A stretch of 21,647 nt of DNA from Candidatus Omnitrophota bacterium (GTDB taxonomy: Bacteria; Omnitrophota; Gorgyraeia; Aquiviventales; Aquiviventaceae), in NCBI GenBank assembly GCA_016206685.1, contig JACQRB010000035.1, forward strand, positions 1 to 21,647, read 5' to 3'. Shown here one piece after another: positions 7,030 through 13,690 of the stretch. Each line of letters starts with the position of its first letter. The first letter of the stretch is position 1. The position numbers and the translations under genes were made by a program. The notes under the pieces were generated by a model. The model did no database searches. It saw only the letters and a list, made by a program, of their open reading frames with translations, and had not been told where the DNA came from.

Positions 7030-8537
7030 TAGGGACTGCTCACCGCCGTGGCTTCGCGCGACATCGAGGACTCCAGCTTGCGCTTGATGTCTTCAAGCGA
7101 TGCATCCAACTCCAGGGCCTTGCGCCAGGCGCCTTGCGCGCGCGCGACCTCCCCTTGCGTGAAGTAGACGTCGCCCAGATGATCGAAGACGGCCGGATCG
7201 GTGGCCAGCGCCTGCGCGGCGCGCTCCAGATACGTGACGGCCTCCTGCACATCGCCCAACTTGAAATACACCCAGCCCAGGCTATCGAGATAGGCGCCGT
7301 TTTCCGGATCCAGGGCCACCGCCCGCTCGATCATCGCCTTGGCCTCACGCAGATTCACGCCGTCTTCCGCATCCAGGTAGCCCAGGTAATTGAGCGCATC
7401 GGCGTAATTGGGATCCAGGGCGAGCGCCTTGCGCAGGCGGCTTCGCGCGTCGGCCTTGCGCCCGAGGCGTTCCAGTTGCGCCCCCAGATAAAACTGCGCC
7501 TGGGCCGAGGTCTCGCGCGAGGCCGCCACGGCGCGCTCAAACGCCCGCACGGCTTCCACCGGAGCGCCGACCTCCTGATAGAGCATCCCCAGGAGCAAAT
7601 ACAATTCCGTCGCCCTGGCCAGCGTCGCGAGCTTCTGCCCCAACAACCGGTGGGCCTGCTCGAACTCATGGCGCAGCATCCACAGCCGCACCAACCCGAC
7701 GATCGTCTCCAACTCGCTTGGATCCAGGTCCAAGGCGGTCTGGTAATAGCGGACGGCGTCCGCGAAGCGCTGCTGGCTGATGGCGGCCCGGGCCGCGTGG
7801 AGGTACAACCGGGGGTTGAGCGGATCCAGCCGCGCGGCATCCTCGTAATGGGCCAGGGCCTCCTCCGGCTGCTGGTTCAGCTCGTAGGTCAGGCCCAGGG
7901 CCAGGCGCGTCTCGATCGAATCCGGCATCAGCTCCAACGCCCGCGAGAGCTCCGCAATCGCCCAGGAGAAATCGCCCAGGCGGCCATAGAGGACCCCGAG
8001 GTTGAAGTGCAGCTGATGCGAGGGGCCGTACTCCCGGACCAGGCGCTGGTAGAGCGCGATGGCAGGCTCAATCCGGCCGTCCAAGACGTAGAGATCCGCC
8101 AGGGTCGAGAGGATGAAGCGGTCCGTGGGGTCCTGCTCCAGCAGGCGCTCGTAGGCGTGGATCGCCTCGGCGAGGCGGCCCTGGGAGGTCTGCAGCATCG
8201 CCACCCACCGGAGGGCATCCCGGTGATCCGGCTCGATGGCCAGGGCCCGGTTGAAATACTTCAGGGCCTGCTCGGGCTGGCCGAGCTTCACGTGGGTGGC
8301 CCCAAGCCGCACATTCAGCGAGGGGGCTTGGTAGTCGTGCTCAAGCGCTTGGCGGTAGGCATCCAGCGCCTCGTCCAGGTGGGAGGTGCGCTCAAACATC
8401 AGCCCCCGCATATAGAGCGACAACGCCGCCCGGCTGGATTCGGCATTGGGGCGGATGGGCTGATGGGCGCATCCCCACAGACACAGCAGGCCGCTCACGC
8501 CTGCGACCCACCACCCGGGTGTCGCGGGTGTGCTCAT
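7029..8537 (-). CDS. TPR-repeat lipoprotein
   Basis: A 502-aa predicted lipoprotein. Residues 8-22 are hydrophobic and end in the lipobox L-W-G-C, with Cys23 as the probable lipidated residue. The rest is a continuous array of about a dozen 34-residue TPR units, with recurring L-G-x-x-Y and A-L-x-L-D-P patterns. The C-terminal units carry the N-Y-L-G-Y, L-D-S-L-G-W-V-Y-F-K-L-G and D-H-L-G-D-V-Y-F signatures seen in many periplasmic or outer-membrane-attached TPR proteins. It is probably a scaffold for envelope assembly or polysaccharide export, but no partner is encoded nearby. It sits between the COX24-type mini protein and split transketolase. The ribosome-binding site before the ATG at 8537 is weak. 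Confidence 0.88.
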   Translation of the reverse strand: MSTPATPGWWVAGVSGLLCLWGCAHQPIRPNAESSRAALSLYMRGLMFERTSHLDEALDAYRQALEHDYQAPSLNVRLGATHVKLGQPEQALKYFNRALAIEPDHRDALRWVAMLQTSQGRLAEAIHAYERLLEQDPTDRFILSTLADLYVLDGRIEPAIALYQRLVREYGPSHQLHFNLGVLYGRLGDFSWAIAELSRALELMPDSIETRLALGLTYELNQQPEEALAHYEDAARLDPLNPRLYLHAARAAISQQRFADAVRYYQTALDLDPSELETIVGLVRLWMLRHEFEQAHRLLGQKLATLARATELYLLLGMLYQEVGAPVEAVRAFERAVAASRETSAQAQFYLGAQLERLGRKADARSRLRKALALDPNYADALNYLGYLDAEDGVNLREAKAMIERAVALDPENGAYLDSLGWVYFKLGDVQEAVTYLERAAQALATDPAVFDHLGDVYFTQGEVARAQGAWRKALELDASLEDIKRKLESSMSREATAVSSP

Positions 8538-8563
8538 TCATGCTCACGTGTGCGAAGCACAGG

Positions 8564-8653
8564 CTAGCGCTTCTTATGCCGCATCCGCTTGCGCATCTTC
8601 TTGCGCTTGTGGGTGCGGATCTTCCGGAGCTTGCGCTTCCGGCCGCTCGGCAT
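8564..8653 (-). CDS. COX24/AURKAIP1-type mini ribosomal protein (29 aa)
   Basis: A 29-codon gene starting M-P-S-G-R-K-R-K-L-R-K-I-R-T and ending R-H-K-K-R. More than half the residues are Lys or Arg. The sequence fits the AURKAIP1/COX24 (mS38-like) family, a tiny ribosome-associated protein known from some bacteria and from mitochondria. The start at 8653 is supported by GAGGTGA ending 3 nt upstream of the ATG, a strong Shine-Dalgarno. It lies 19 nt after hisG and 26 nt before the TPR lipoprotein gene, on the same strand. A gene this short is easily missed. The basic composition, good ribosome-binding site and family match make it real in my judgement. Confidence 0.85.
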   Translation of the reverse strand: MPSGRKRKLRKIRTHKRKKMRKRMRHKKR

Positions 8654-8672
8654 CTTTCACCTCGCTCCTGAT

Positions 8673-9566
8673 TTAGTGGATCACTTTATTGAGCGGATAT
8701 TCGATGATGTCGCAGGCGCCGGCTTCCTTGAGCTTCGGGACAAGCCGCTTCACCTGCTGCTCCTCGATGACGACCTCAACCGCCCACCAGGGGTCGCCGC
8801 CGTCTCTGGCCCAGAGCTGCGAGACGGTGGGCCGCTTCATCGCCGGCAGGACGTCCATCACGCGCTTGAGATTCCGCTGCGCGACGTTGAGCTTCAGGCC
8901 GACTTTGCCTTCCGCCTCCACGGCGCCCGAGAGCAGGGTGGTGAGGCTCTCGATCTTGCGCCGCTTCCACGGATCGCGCAGCGCCGACGGATTGGCGATC
9001 AATTGCGTCGTTGATTCGCAGATGGTCTCCACGATCCGCAGGCCGTTGGCGATCAGGGTCTGGCCGGTTTCGGTCAGCTCGACGATCGCATCCACCAGCC
9101 CGGCGCGCACTTTGCCTTCGGTCGCGCCCCAGGAAAACTCCACTGACGCCCCGATCTTGCGCGCGCGCAAGGCGGCCCTGGTCACGTTGACCAGCTCCGT
9201 CGCGATGCGCTTGCCCTCCAGATCTTCCAGGCGCCGGATGGGCGAGCCGGCCGGGACCGCCAGCACCCACCGGACGGGTTGCGTGGTCTGTTTGGCGTAG
9301 ACCAGCCGCGCGACGCGTTCGACGCTGGAGCCGTTCTCGAGCACCCAGTCGTTGCCGGTGATGCCGCAATCGAGCACGCCCTGTTCGACGTACCGGGACA
9401 TTTCCTGGGCCCGCAGCAGCAGGGGGGAGAGCTCCGGATCGTCAATGGCAGGGGCGTAGGAGCGCTCGCCGATGTGAATCTTGAACCCGGCGCGCTCGAA
9501 CAGCCGCACCGTCGCCTGCTGGAGGCTGCCTTTGGGCAGGCCCAGCGTCAGACGGGGAGTGGACAC
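8673..9566 (-). CDS. hisG: ATP phosphoribosyltransferase, long form (HisG_L)
   Basis: HisG catalyses the first step of histidine synthesis, joining PRPP and ATP. With the chosen start it has 297 aa, typical of the long form with its own C-terminal ACT-like regulatory domain, so HisZ is not needed. Motifs are L-G-L-P-K-G-S-L near residue 8, C-G-I-T-G-N-D-W-V near 65, T-E-L-V-N-V-T-R near 120, and E-L-T-E-T-G-Q-T-L near 162. The regulatory domain begins around 200. I chose GTG at 9566 because the family consensus begins there and GGAGGAG lies about 10 nt upstream. An in-frame ATG at 9650 would add 28 low-complexity residues. It falls only ~5 nt after the predicted transcription start, so leaderless use cannot be excluded. 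No other his gene is in the window. Confidence 0.93.
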   Translation of the reverse strand: MSTPRLTLGLPKGSLQQATVRLFERAGFKIHIGERSYAPAIDDPELSPLLLRAQEMSRYVEQGVLDCGITGNDWVLENGSSVERVARLVYAKQTTQPVRWVLAVPAGSPIRRLEDLEGKRIATELVNVTRAALRARKIGASVEFSWGATEGKVRAGLVDAIVELTETGQTLIANGLRIVETICESTTQLIANPSALRDPWKRRKIESLTTLLSGAVEAEGKVGLKLNVAQRNLKRVMDVLPAMKRPTVSQLWARDGGDPWWAVEVVIEEQQVKRLVPKLKEAGACDIIEYPLNKVIH

Positions 9567-9578
9567 CGTACGGCTACT

Positions 9579-9595
9579 CCTCCGGGGATCGGAGG
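9579..9595 (-). promoter_or_regulatory. hairpin enclosing the hisG ribosome-binding site
   Basis: A perfect 6-bp stem, CCTCCG/CGGAGG with a 5-nt loop, has the hisG Shine-Dalgarno in its 3' arm. In the mRNA it would hide the ribosome-binding site for the GTG at 9566. This could mean translational control, or use of the upstream ATG. No expression evidence is available. Confidence 0.5.
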
Positions 9596-9661
9596 GTCCG
9601 GTGGACTTCGGTGTTGTCGCGCGTGCGCGAAGGCCGCTTTTGGCTTTCATTGGGGACGATG

Positions 9662-9690
9662 ATTGTACCGTAGCCGCCCAGGAGTGTCAA
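9662..9690 (-). promoter_or_regulatory. sigma70-type promoter for hisG operon
   Basis: The -35 TTGACA (9685-9690) and -10 TACAAT (9662-9667) have a 17-nt spacer. The expected start is near 9655, 5 nt before an in-frame ATG and about 90 nt before the preferred GTG. A second GTGTCAA copy at 9706-9712 lies 22 nt from the one at 9684-9690, which might be a protein-binding direct repeat. Confidence 0.75.
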
Positions 9691-9754
9691 CGAGCGCAGC
9701 GTCCGGTGTCAATTTTGGAAGTGTGCGGGCGTTGTAGAAAAACTTGACAGGAAG

Positions 9755-10597
9755 CTAAAGGGGTGCCAAGCTAGCTGCAGAGGTTGGTGGGGGACCTTCT
9801 GGTCCTCTCATAGGTTTAGAAACCCCGAGTGGGGTTCTTAAATCGCCAGCCTCTTTTTTATCTTTTATAATCTTGAATCCCAGCCAAGGATGTTTAACCC
9901 CACTCACATCACGTGTCAATCTGCTCTTGAACTCCATACCCTTAACCATCCTAAAGAACTCACCTATGTTCCTGTCTCCAGTAAACCGGCCACCCAAGAT
10001 GTATGCGATTATATCAGCCACCTGAATCCCTACATTTTCCTTTGAAATGGCGAAAAGAGGAACCTTCAAGATTGAATCAAAAGAGCGTCCGGCTGTACTC
10101 TTATGAAAAAAGTTACTAACTGAGCTAGAAATTTTTTGATTTGCCTGAACACCTCTGTCATCAAAAATCAATTTTGCCACTAATCCTGGGTGGTTCTCTT
10201 TCATGAACAGATTGATTCTCTCAAATAAGTAAAAGAATGGACGCTCTAGATGATCTGCGTCGGCGCAGGATAGATCCAGCTCTTTCTTTGCGAATACAAC
10301 TGAAGCAAATGCCATTGTCCCCTTTGTCCTCATATATGAGAGAATTTCTCTCACAAGCGCAAGTTCCTTTGAGCGAATTCCTCTCGACTCTAACCGAAAT
10401 TGATACGCTCCCAAAACACTTTTTCCCTTCAATTCTATGTTACCGTTCTCACGTCCTAGATGGTTTGCCTTGATCGAATAAATGTCCTGTGAGCACTCGT
10501 TAAAGTCATGGCTCTTAATCTGGACAGCAGCTAGTACCCCAGCCTTAAGCTTTTGGTCGTGTGTTGCCTGCCAGCTTTCATCAATGAAGAAGAGCAT
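9755..10597 (-). CDS. DUF3800 domain protein
   Basis: A 280-aa protein of the DUF3800 family. It opens with F-F-I-D-E-S-W, the family's N-terminal acidic motif. Mid-protein it has L-I-F-D-D-R-G-V-Q (~150), and late V-G-I-Q-V-A-D-I-I-A-Y-I-L-G-G (~200), the conserved C-terminal Asp region. These spaced acidic residues suggest an RNase-H-like nuclease fold, but activity is unproven. The final ~30 residues are Pro/Gly-rich and unlike the domain. Base composition is clearly more AT-rich than in neighbouring genes, and codon use differs, consistent with horizontal acquisition. The family often occurs in accessory or defence regions. It shares an upstream motif with the DUF5343 gene. Confidence 0.8.
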   Translation of the reverse strand: MLFFIDESWQATHDQKLKAGVLAAVQIKSHDFNECSQDIYSIKANHLGRENGNIELKGKSVLGAYQFRLESRGIRSKELALVREILSYMRTKGTMAFASVVFAKKELDLSCADADHLERPFFYLFERINLFMKENHPGLVAKLIFDDRGVQANQKISSSVSNFFHKSTAGRSFDSILKVPLFAISKENVGIQVADIIAYILGGRFTGDRNIGEFFRMVKGMEFKSRLTRDVSGVKHPWLGFKIIKDKKEAGDLRTPLGVSKPMRGPEGPPPTSAASLAPL

Positions 10598-10624
10598 TTT
10601 ATTAGACTACCTTTTGCTGATTCG

Positions 10625-10649
10625 AATATACAATCCCCTTGTCAAGTAC
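10625..10649 (-). promoter_or_regulatory. shared upstream motif before the DUF3800 gene
   Basis: Read on the minus strand it is GTACTTGACA, 9 nt, TATATT, ending 28 nt before the ATG at 10597. The same GTACTTGACA, 9 nt, AT-rich hexamer layout precedes the DUF5343 gene at 11600-11624. A normal 17-nt-spaced -10 is not convincing in either copy, so the binding factor is unknown. Confidence 0.45.
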
Positions 10650-10671
10650 CGAATACCTAGGCTAATATAAT

Positions 10672-10711
10672 GGATGGGGCTACTCACCCGAATGGGCAGA
10701 TAGCCCCATCC
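10672..10711. repeat. perfect 11-bp inverted repeat with nested alternative hairpin
   Basis: The arms GGATGGGGCTA (10672-10682) and TAGCCCCATCC (10701-10711) are perfectly complementary around an 18-nt loop that itself contains CCC/GGG. An alternative stem (CCCG-ATGGG with CCCAT-CGGG, 10687-10715) would be mutually exclusive. On the minus strand the hairpin is followed by ATTATATTA, so it may terminate the DUF5343 transcript or act as an attenuator. The 226-nt spacer around it has no other gene I can see. Confidence 0.6.
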
Positions 10712-10823
10712 GGGTAGTACCACTGCTCGGTGCAACGAGGCGCGGATGCTGACGAGGCGAACGCGCCTTTGTTGTTTTGGTAGTTGGTCTACGACGGGCG
10801 CTGAGCCTGCCCGTAATCCCTCC

Positions 10824-11564
10824 TCATGATGTGTCCTCCTCGTCGGCTTTCTGCCCCTTCAACATCCGAATGGTCTTCCGATATTGTTCAAAAAATGCGT
10901 TCAAGGATGCCGCATCCCACTGGGCGCTGGAGGGCATCGGATTAGTCTTGATGAACTCTTTCACCAAATCCGTTTCCTCACCGCCAGCCTCTCGTGTCGT
11001 TGAAGAAGCTCTTGAAGCAGGTGTCCCTTTTGGGGTTATCTTCTTTTGCCGTTCGGCTCCAGACGGTTGTGAAGTCGCTTCCCGCACGTCTGACGATCGC
11101 ATTTTGTCAAAGGCGGGGCTGGACAAGCCTGCCATTTTGCAGAGAACTCCAAACGACTTCGCCATTTTCTGCTTGGAGGCGGCAGAATACTTTTGACCGA
11201 AATAGTTCAAAATATCGTCGTACTTTGCATGCTCAAGTGGGTGCATATCGAGCAGGTCCTTGTAGGCGGCTCGGATTAGCACTTCCAGGTTCTTCTTCCA
11301 CTGGTCTCCCGTTGCCTGAATCAGCTTAAACTTCTCCGTTGGATACGCCTTTGCATCAATCAGTCCCAGGAACTTGATGGCGCTTTGCAGCGCGGGCGGG
11401 CTAGGCAGGCTATAGAGGGCCAGCTCATCGTAGGAGAGCGCTTTAGTAGACGGCACGCTACGATTTCGCATCTTCTCAAAGAACGGCTTCCAGATGTTCT
11501 GTGAGATATAGGGCGGCTTCACGCTCTGATCCGCTTGCTTCGTGTCCTGAGCTTTACCGGTCAT
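10824..11564 (-). CDS. DUF5343 domain protein
   Basis: A 246-aa protein matching the DUF5343 family, which is found in bacteria, archaea and phages and has no known function. The N-terminal ~130 residues carry the expected pattern: P-P-Y-I-S, W-K-P-F-F-E-K-M-R, then a P-P-A-L-Q-S-A-I-K-F-L-G-L-I-D helix-turn-helix-like stretch, P-T-E-K-F, and A-Y-K-D-L-L. A Ser/Thr/Lys-rich linker (about 150-195) precedes a helical C-terminal part. The start has AGGAGG 4 nt upstream. Base composition is intermediate between the AT-rich DUF3800 gene and the GC-rich core. It probably forms an accessory pair with the DUF3800 gene. The winged-helix-like N-domain hints at nucleic-acid binding, which is inference only. 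Confidence 0.78.
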   Translation of the reverse strand: MTGKAQDTKQADQSVKPPYISQNIWKPFFEKMRNRSVPSTKALSYDELALYSLPSPPALQSAIKFLGLIDAKAYPTEKFKLIQATGDQWKKNLEVLIRAAYKDLLDMHPLEHAKYDDILNYFGQKYSAASKQKMAKSFGVLCKMAGLSSPAFDKMRSSDVREATSQPSGAERQKKITPKGTPASRASSTTREAGGEETDLVKEFIKTNPMPSSAQWDAASLNAFFEQYRKTIRMLKGQKADEEDTS

Positions 11565-11599
11565 TCGGCCTCCTCTCTCGACGATACCCCTATCTTCCC

Positions 11600-11624
11600 A
11601 TTTTACCTAGCGTCTGTCAAGTAC
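11600..11624 (-). promoter_or_regulatory. shared upstream motif before the DUF5343 gene
   Basis: GTACTTGACA, 9 nt, TAAAAT on the minus strand, 36 nt before the ATG at 11564. It matches the element before the DUF3800 gene in sequence and spacing. TTGACA followed by GAAGAT at 17 nt is a possible but weak sigma70 reading. Confidence 0.45.
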
Positions 11625-11731
11625 TTTGTTCCAGCTAGATGAAAGGCGAAAGTGGAGGCGATTTTTTTGTCGCTAGACACAACAACACCCACCCCGTCAC
11701 CGACGGAAATGGGCGTTACAAACCTGCTGAA

Positions 11732-11950
11732 TTAGCCTTTTCGCTGGGAAGCCGTGTAGAAGCGGTGGAGGGGGGACAAAAGTGCAGCGGTAATGCCAAA
11801 GGCGATAACAGGGATGGCAGAAGCCCACACCACGCTCTCATCAGTCGTGTAATAGGCTCGATACCAGAACCCAAGACAACTGATCGCCGCCCAGAGCGAA
11901 AGGCGAGTTTTAGGCCAGGGAGCGAAGGCTTGTAGGGGGTCTTGCTTCAT
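11732..11950 (-). CDS. small two-helix membrane protein, leaderless
   Basis: A 72-aa protein I do not recognise. After a short polar N-terminus (M-K-Q-D-P-L-Q) there are two hydrophobic segments, about residues 17-32 (L-S-L-W-A-A-I-S-C-L-G-F-W) and 42-60 (V-W-A-S-A-I-P-V-I-A-F-G-I-T-A-A-L-L). A short basic C-terminus (Q-R-K-G) follows. The start at 11950 is chosen because a near-perfect promoter ends 7 nt upstream, placing the transcript start at or next to the A of ATG. In-frame upstream starts (ATG at 11959, TTG at 12019) lie within or upstream of the promoter. There is no ribosome-binding site. It is divergent from the plus-strand PpiD-like gene. Confidence 0.55.
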   Translation of the reverse strand: MKQDPLQAFAPWPKTRLSLWAAISCLGFWYRAYYTTDESVVWASAIPVIAFGITAALLSPLHRFYTASQRKG

Positions 11951-11957
11951 AGGTGGC

Positions 11958-11986
11958 ATTATATCACTCCGGTAATGAATGGTCAA
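11958..11986 (-). promoter_or_regulatory. near-consensus promoter for the small membrane protein
   Basis: The -35 TTGACC (11981-11986), a 17-nt spacer and the perfect -10 TATAAT (11958-11963) are present. The predicted start is at about 11950-11951, which coincides with the ATG. The second copy of the 24-bp repeat begins 4 nt upstream of the -35. Confidence 0.8.
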
Positions 11987-11990
11987 GTTT

Positions 11991-12014
11991 GCGGGTCCTG
12001 TCGCTGCGCCACCC
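11991..12014. repeat. 24-bp dispersed repeat, copy 2
   Basis: It matches 8-31 at 22 of 24 positions. In this copy GCGGGT and ACCCGC (12011-12016) form an inverted repeat around 14 nt. It sits just upstream of the small membrane gene promoter, in the divergent spacer before the PpiD-like gene. Confidence 0.6.
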
Positions 12015-12049
12015 GCCAAACTGACCCATTACCCCACGTGGCTGCTGCC

Positions 12050-12078
12050 TTGAAGACGCCGCCGGAATGCGCTAGGAT
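12050..12078 (+). promoter_or_regulatory. probable promoter of the PpiD-like gene
   Basis: The -35 TTGAAG (12050-12055), a 17-nt spacer and -10 TAGGAT (12073-12078) are visible. The transcript start would be near 12085, about 3 nt before the ATG at 12088. No Shine-Dalgarno is present in the 9 nt between -10 and ATG, so this mRNA is probably leaderless. Confidence 0.6.
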
Positions 12079-12087
12079 AGCCGCGCG

Positions 12088-13689
12088 ATGTTTCGACGAA
12101 TCCTGCGATCCAAAACGATTCAGAACCGCACCCGATGGATCCTGGCCATCGTCATGGTGCCGCCGTTTGCGTTTTTCTTCCACTTGTGGACGGGCAACCG
12201 CGCGACATCCGGTCCGGGGGGGAGTGCCGGCGTGCTCTTCGGCCATCAGGTGCCGTGGGAGACGTTCCAGGAGGAGTACGGCTGGCTGCGCCGCAACGCG
12301 AGCGCGCAGCTGGGGACGATTCCCCAGGGCTTGGAGACGTATTTCCGCCGACAGGCGTGGGACCGGCTCATGCTCAAGGAGGAAGCGCGCCGGCGCGTGA
12401 CGGTCAGCGATGAAGAGCTCGCGCAAGACCTGCGGGAGCAGCCGACGTTTCAGCAGGACGGCCGGTTCGCGCCGGCCCTGTACTTCCGGTTCGTGCAAAG
12501 CCTGGGGCTCACCCCCCAGGCCTTTGAAGCGCGCCTGCGCGATGACCTGCGCGTCGAGAAACTCCTGGAGCGGATCCAATCCGACGTGACGCTCACGGAG
12601 GAGGACGTGAAGACGGCGTATGCCAAGGAGCGCCGGCGGCTGCGCGCCAGCCTGATTCCCATCAGCTCCTCGGCGTTTGAATCAACCGTGAAACAGACCC
12701 TGACTGAGCAGGCGTTGCGAGACTTCTATACGGCTCATCCTGAAGCGGTCCGCCGGAGCGCCAAACGCACCATTGAATACCTCGGCCGGTCGCTCTCCGA
12801 ACTCTTGCAAGACCAGCCCCCCGTCACCGACGAGGAGCGGCGCGCCTACTACGAAGAACATCAGGACGACTTCACGCGGGACGATGGCACCCTCAAGCCG
12901 CTGGACGAGGCGCGCCTCGCCGTCGAGCAAGGCGCCAAGGGCGCGCAGGTCCAAACGCGGCTGACCAACCTGGCCCTGGACCTGGAAGAGGACCGGGAGC
13001 GGGGGTTGCGATTTGTGGAGATCGCCCTGAGCCGCGGCCTTCGGGCCACGCGCATCGGACCGATCGAACGCAGCGCCTCCGCCCCGACCGTGGCCGGAGA
13101 TGGGCCCACGGCCGCGATGCTGGCTGGCGCCTTCGACGTGCCCCTGGGCATGATGACCCAGGCGTTCAACACCCCCGTCGGGGTCTTTCTCCTCATGCCG
13201 GTTGAGGAAGTGCCCGCGCAGGTCGCGCCGTTTGAGGAGGTGCGCAACGCCATCACGACTCTGCTGACGCAGGAGCGCGCGCGCGAGGCCGCCAAGGCGC
13301 GCGCCCAAGCGCTGCGCGAGCAATGCCTCGCCAAACGCCAAAGCGGTTTGACGGCCGCGGAGATCTACCTCGTCCTCGGGGTGAAGCCCCTGCGGCCGGC
13401 CCCGTTTACCCGGCGCGGCCCGGTGGAGGGCTTGACCGAGGCCGCAAAGGTGGCCGAGGCCCTGGCCGGCGTCCCGCCAGGGACGTTCTCAGAGGTCCTT
13501 GAAACGCCGGATGGGTTTGCGGTGGCCTTCGTGGAGGAGCGCCTGCCCTTCGATGAGGCGCAGTGGACGGCGGATCGCGAGACCTTTCGTCAGACGCTGC
13601 TGGAGACGACACGGCAGGAACGCCTCGCGCAGTGGCTGGAGTCGCTTCGCGCGAAAGCCCGCCTGAAGAGCTTCCTCGATTCCTCGTGA
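12088..13689 (+). CDS. PpiD/SurA-like membrane-anchored chaperone
   Basis: A 533-aa protein with a basic N-terminus and one membrane helix at about 15-35 (R-W-I-L-A-I-V-M-V-P-P-F-A-F-F-F). A long periplasmic SurA_N-like chaperone region follows, with L-M-L-K-E-E-A-R-R-R, V-S-D-E-E-L and the F-Q-Q-D-G-R-F-x-P-A-L-Y-F-R-F segment near residue 121 that is typical of PpiD/SurA. The C-terminal half resembles the PpiC-flanking regions (F-E-E-V-R-N-A-I and G-V-F-L-L-M-P-V-E-E-V), but I see no intact parvulin active-site pattern, so isomerase activity is doubtful. Its likely role is outer-membrane or secreted-protein folding at the inner membrane. It is the only clear plus-strand gene and is convergent with the receiver cluster, ending 1 nt from the first receiver's stop. 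Confidence 0.85.
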   Translation: MFRRILRSKTIQNRTRWILAIVMVPPFAFFFHLWTGNRATSGPGGSAGVLFGHQVPWETFQEEYGWLRRNASAQLGTIPQGLETYFRRQAWDRLMLKEEARRRVTVSDEELAQDLREQPTFQQDGRFAPALYFRFVQSLGLTPQAFEARLRDDLRVEKLLERIQSDVTLTEEDVKTAYAKERRRLRASLIPISSSAFESTVKQTLTEQALRDFYTAHPEAVRRSAKRTIEYLGRSLSELLQDQPPVTDEERRAYYEEHQDDFTRDDGTLKPLDEARLAVEQGAKGAQVQTRLTNLALDLEEDRERGLRFVEIALSRGLRATRIGPIERSASAPTVAGDGPTAAMLAGAFDVPLGMMTQAFNTPVGVFLLMPVEEVPAQVAPFEEVRNAITTLLTQERAREAAKARAQALREQCLAKRQSGLTAAEIYLVLGVKPLRPAPFTRRGPVEGLTEAAKVAEALAGVPPGTFSEVLETPDGFAVAFVEERLPFDEAQWTADRETFRQTLLETTRQERLAQWLESLRAKARLKSFLDSS

Positions 13690-13690
13690 C

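Noticed and set aside
9746..9751. TTGACA on the plus strand near the end of the DUF3800 gene as a promoter
   Set aside because: No acceptable -10 at 16-18 nt and no plus-strand gene downstream.
11606..11731. Short hairpin CCGTC-ACC-GACGG (11694-11706) as terminator of the small membrane gene
   Set aside because: Only 5 bp and followed by a G/T-mixed tail, not a U-run; too weak to call.
11639..11935. 98-codon plus-strand ORF opposite the small membrane protein
   Set aside because: No ribosome-binding site; Gly/Arg/Lys-rich translation without resemblance to known proteins; the opposite strand has the strong promoter and hydrophobic pattern.
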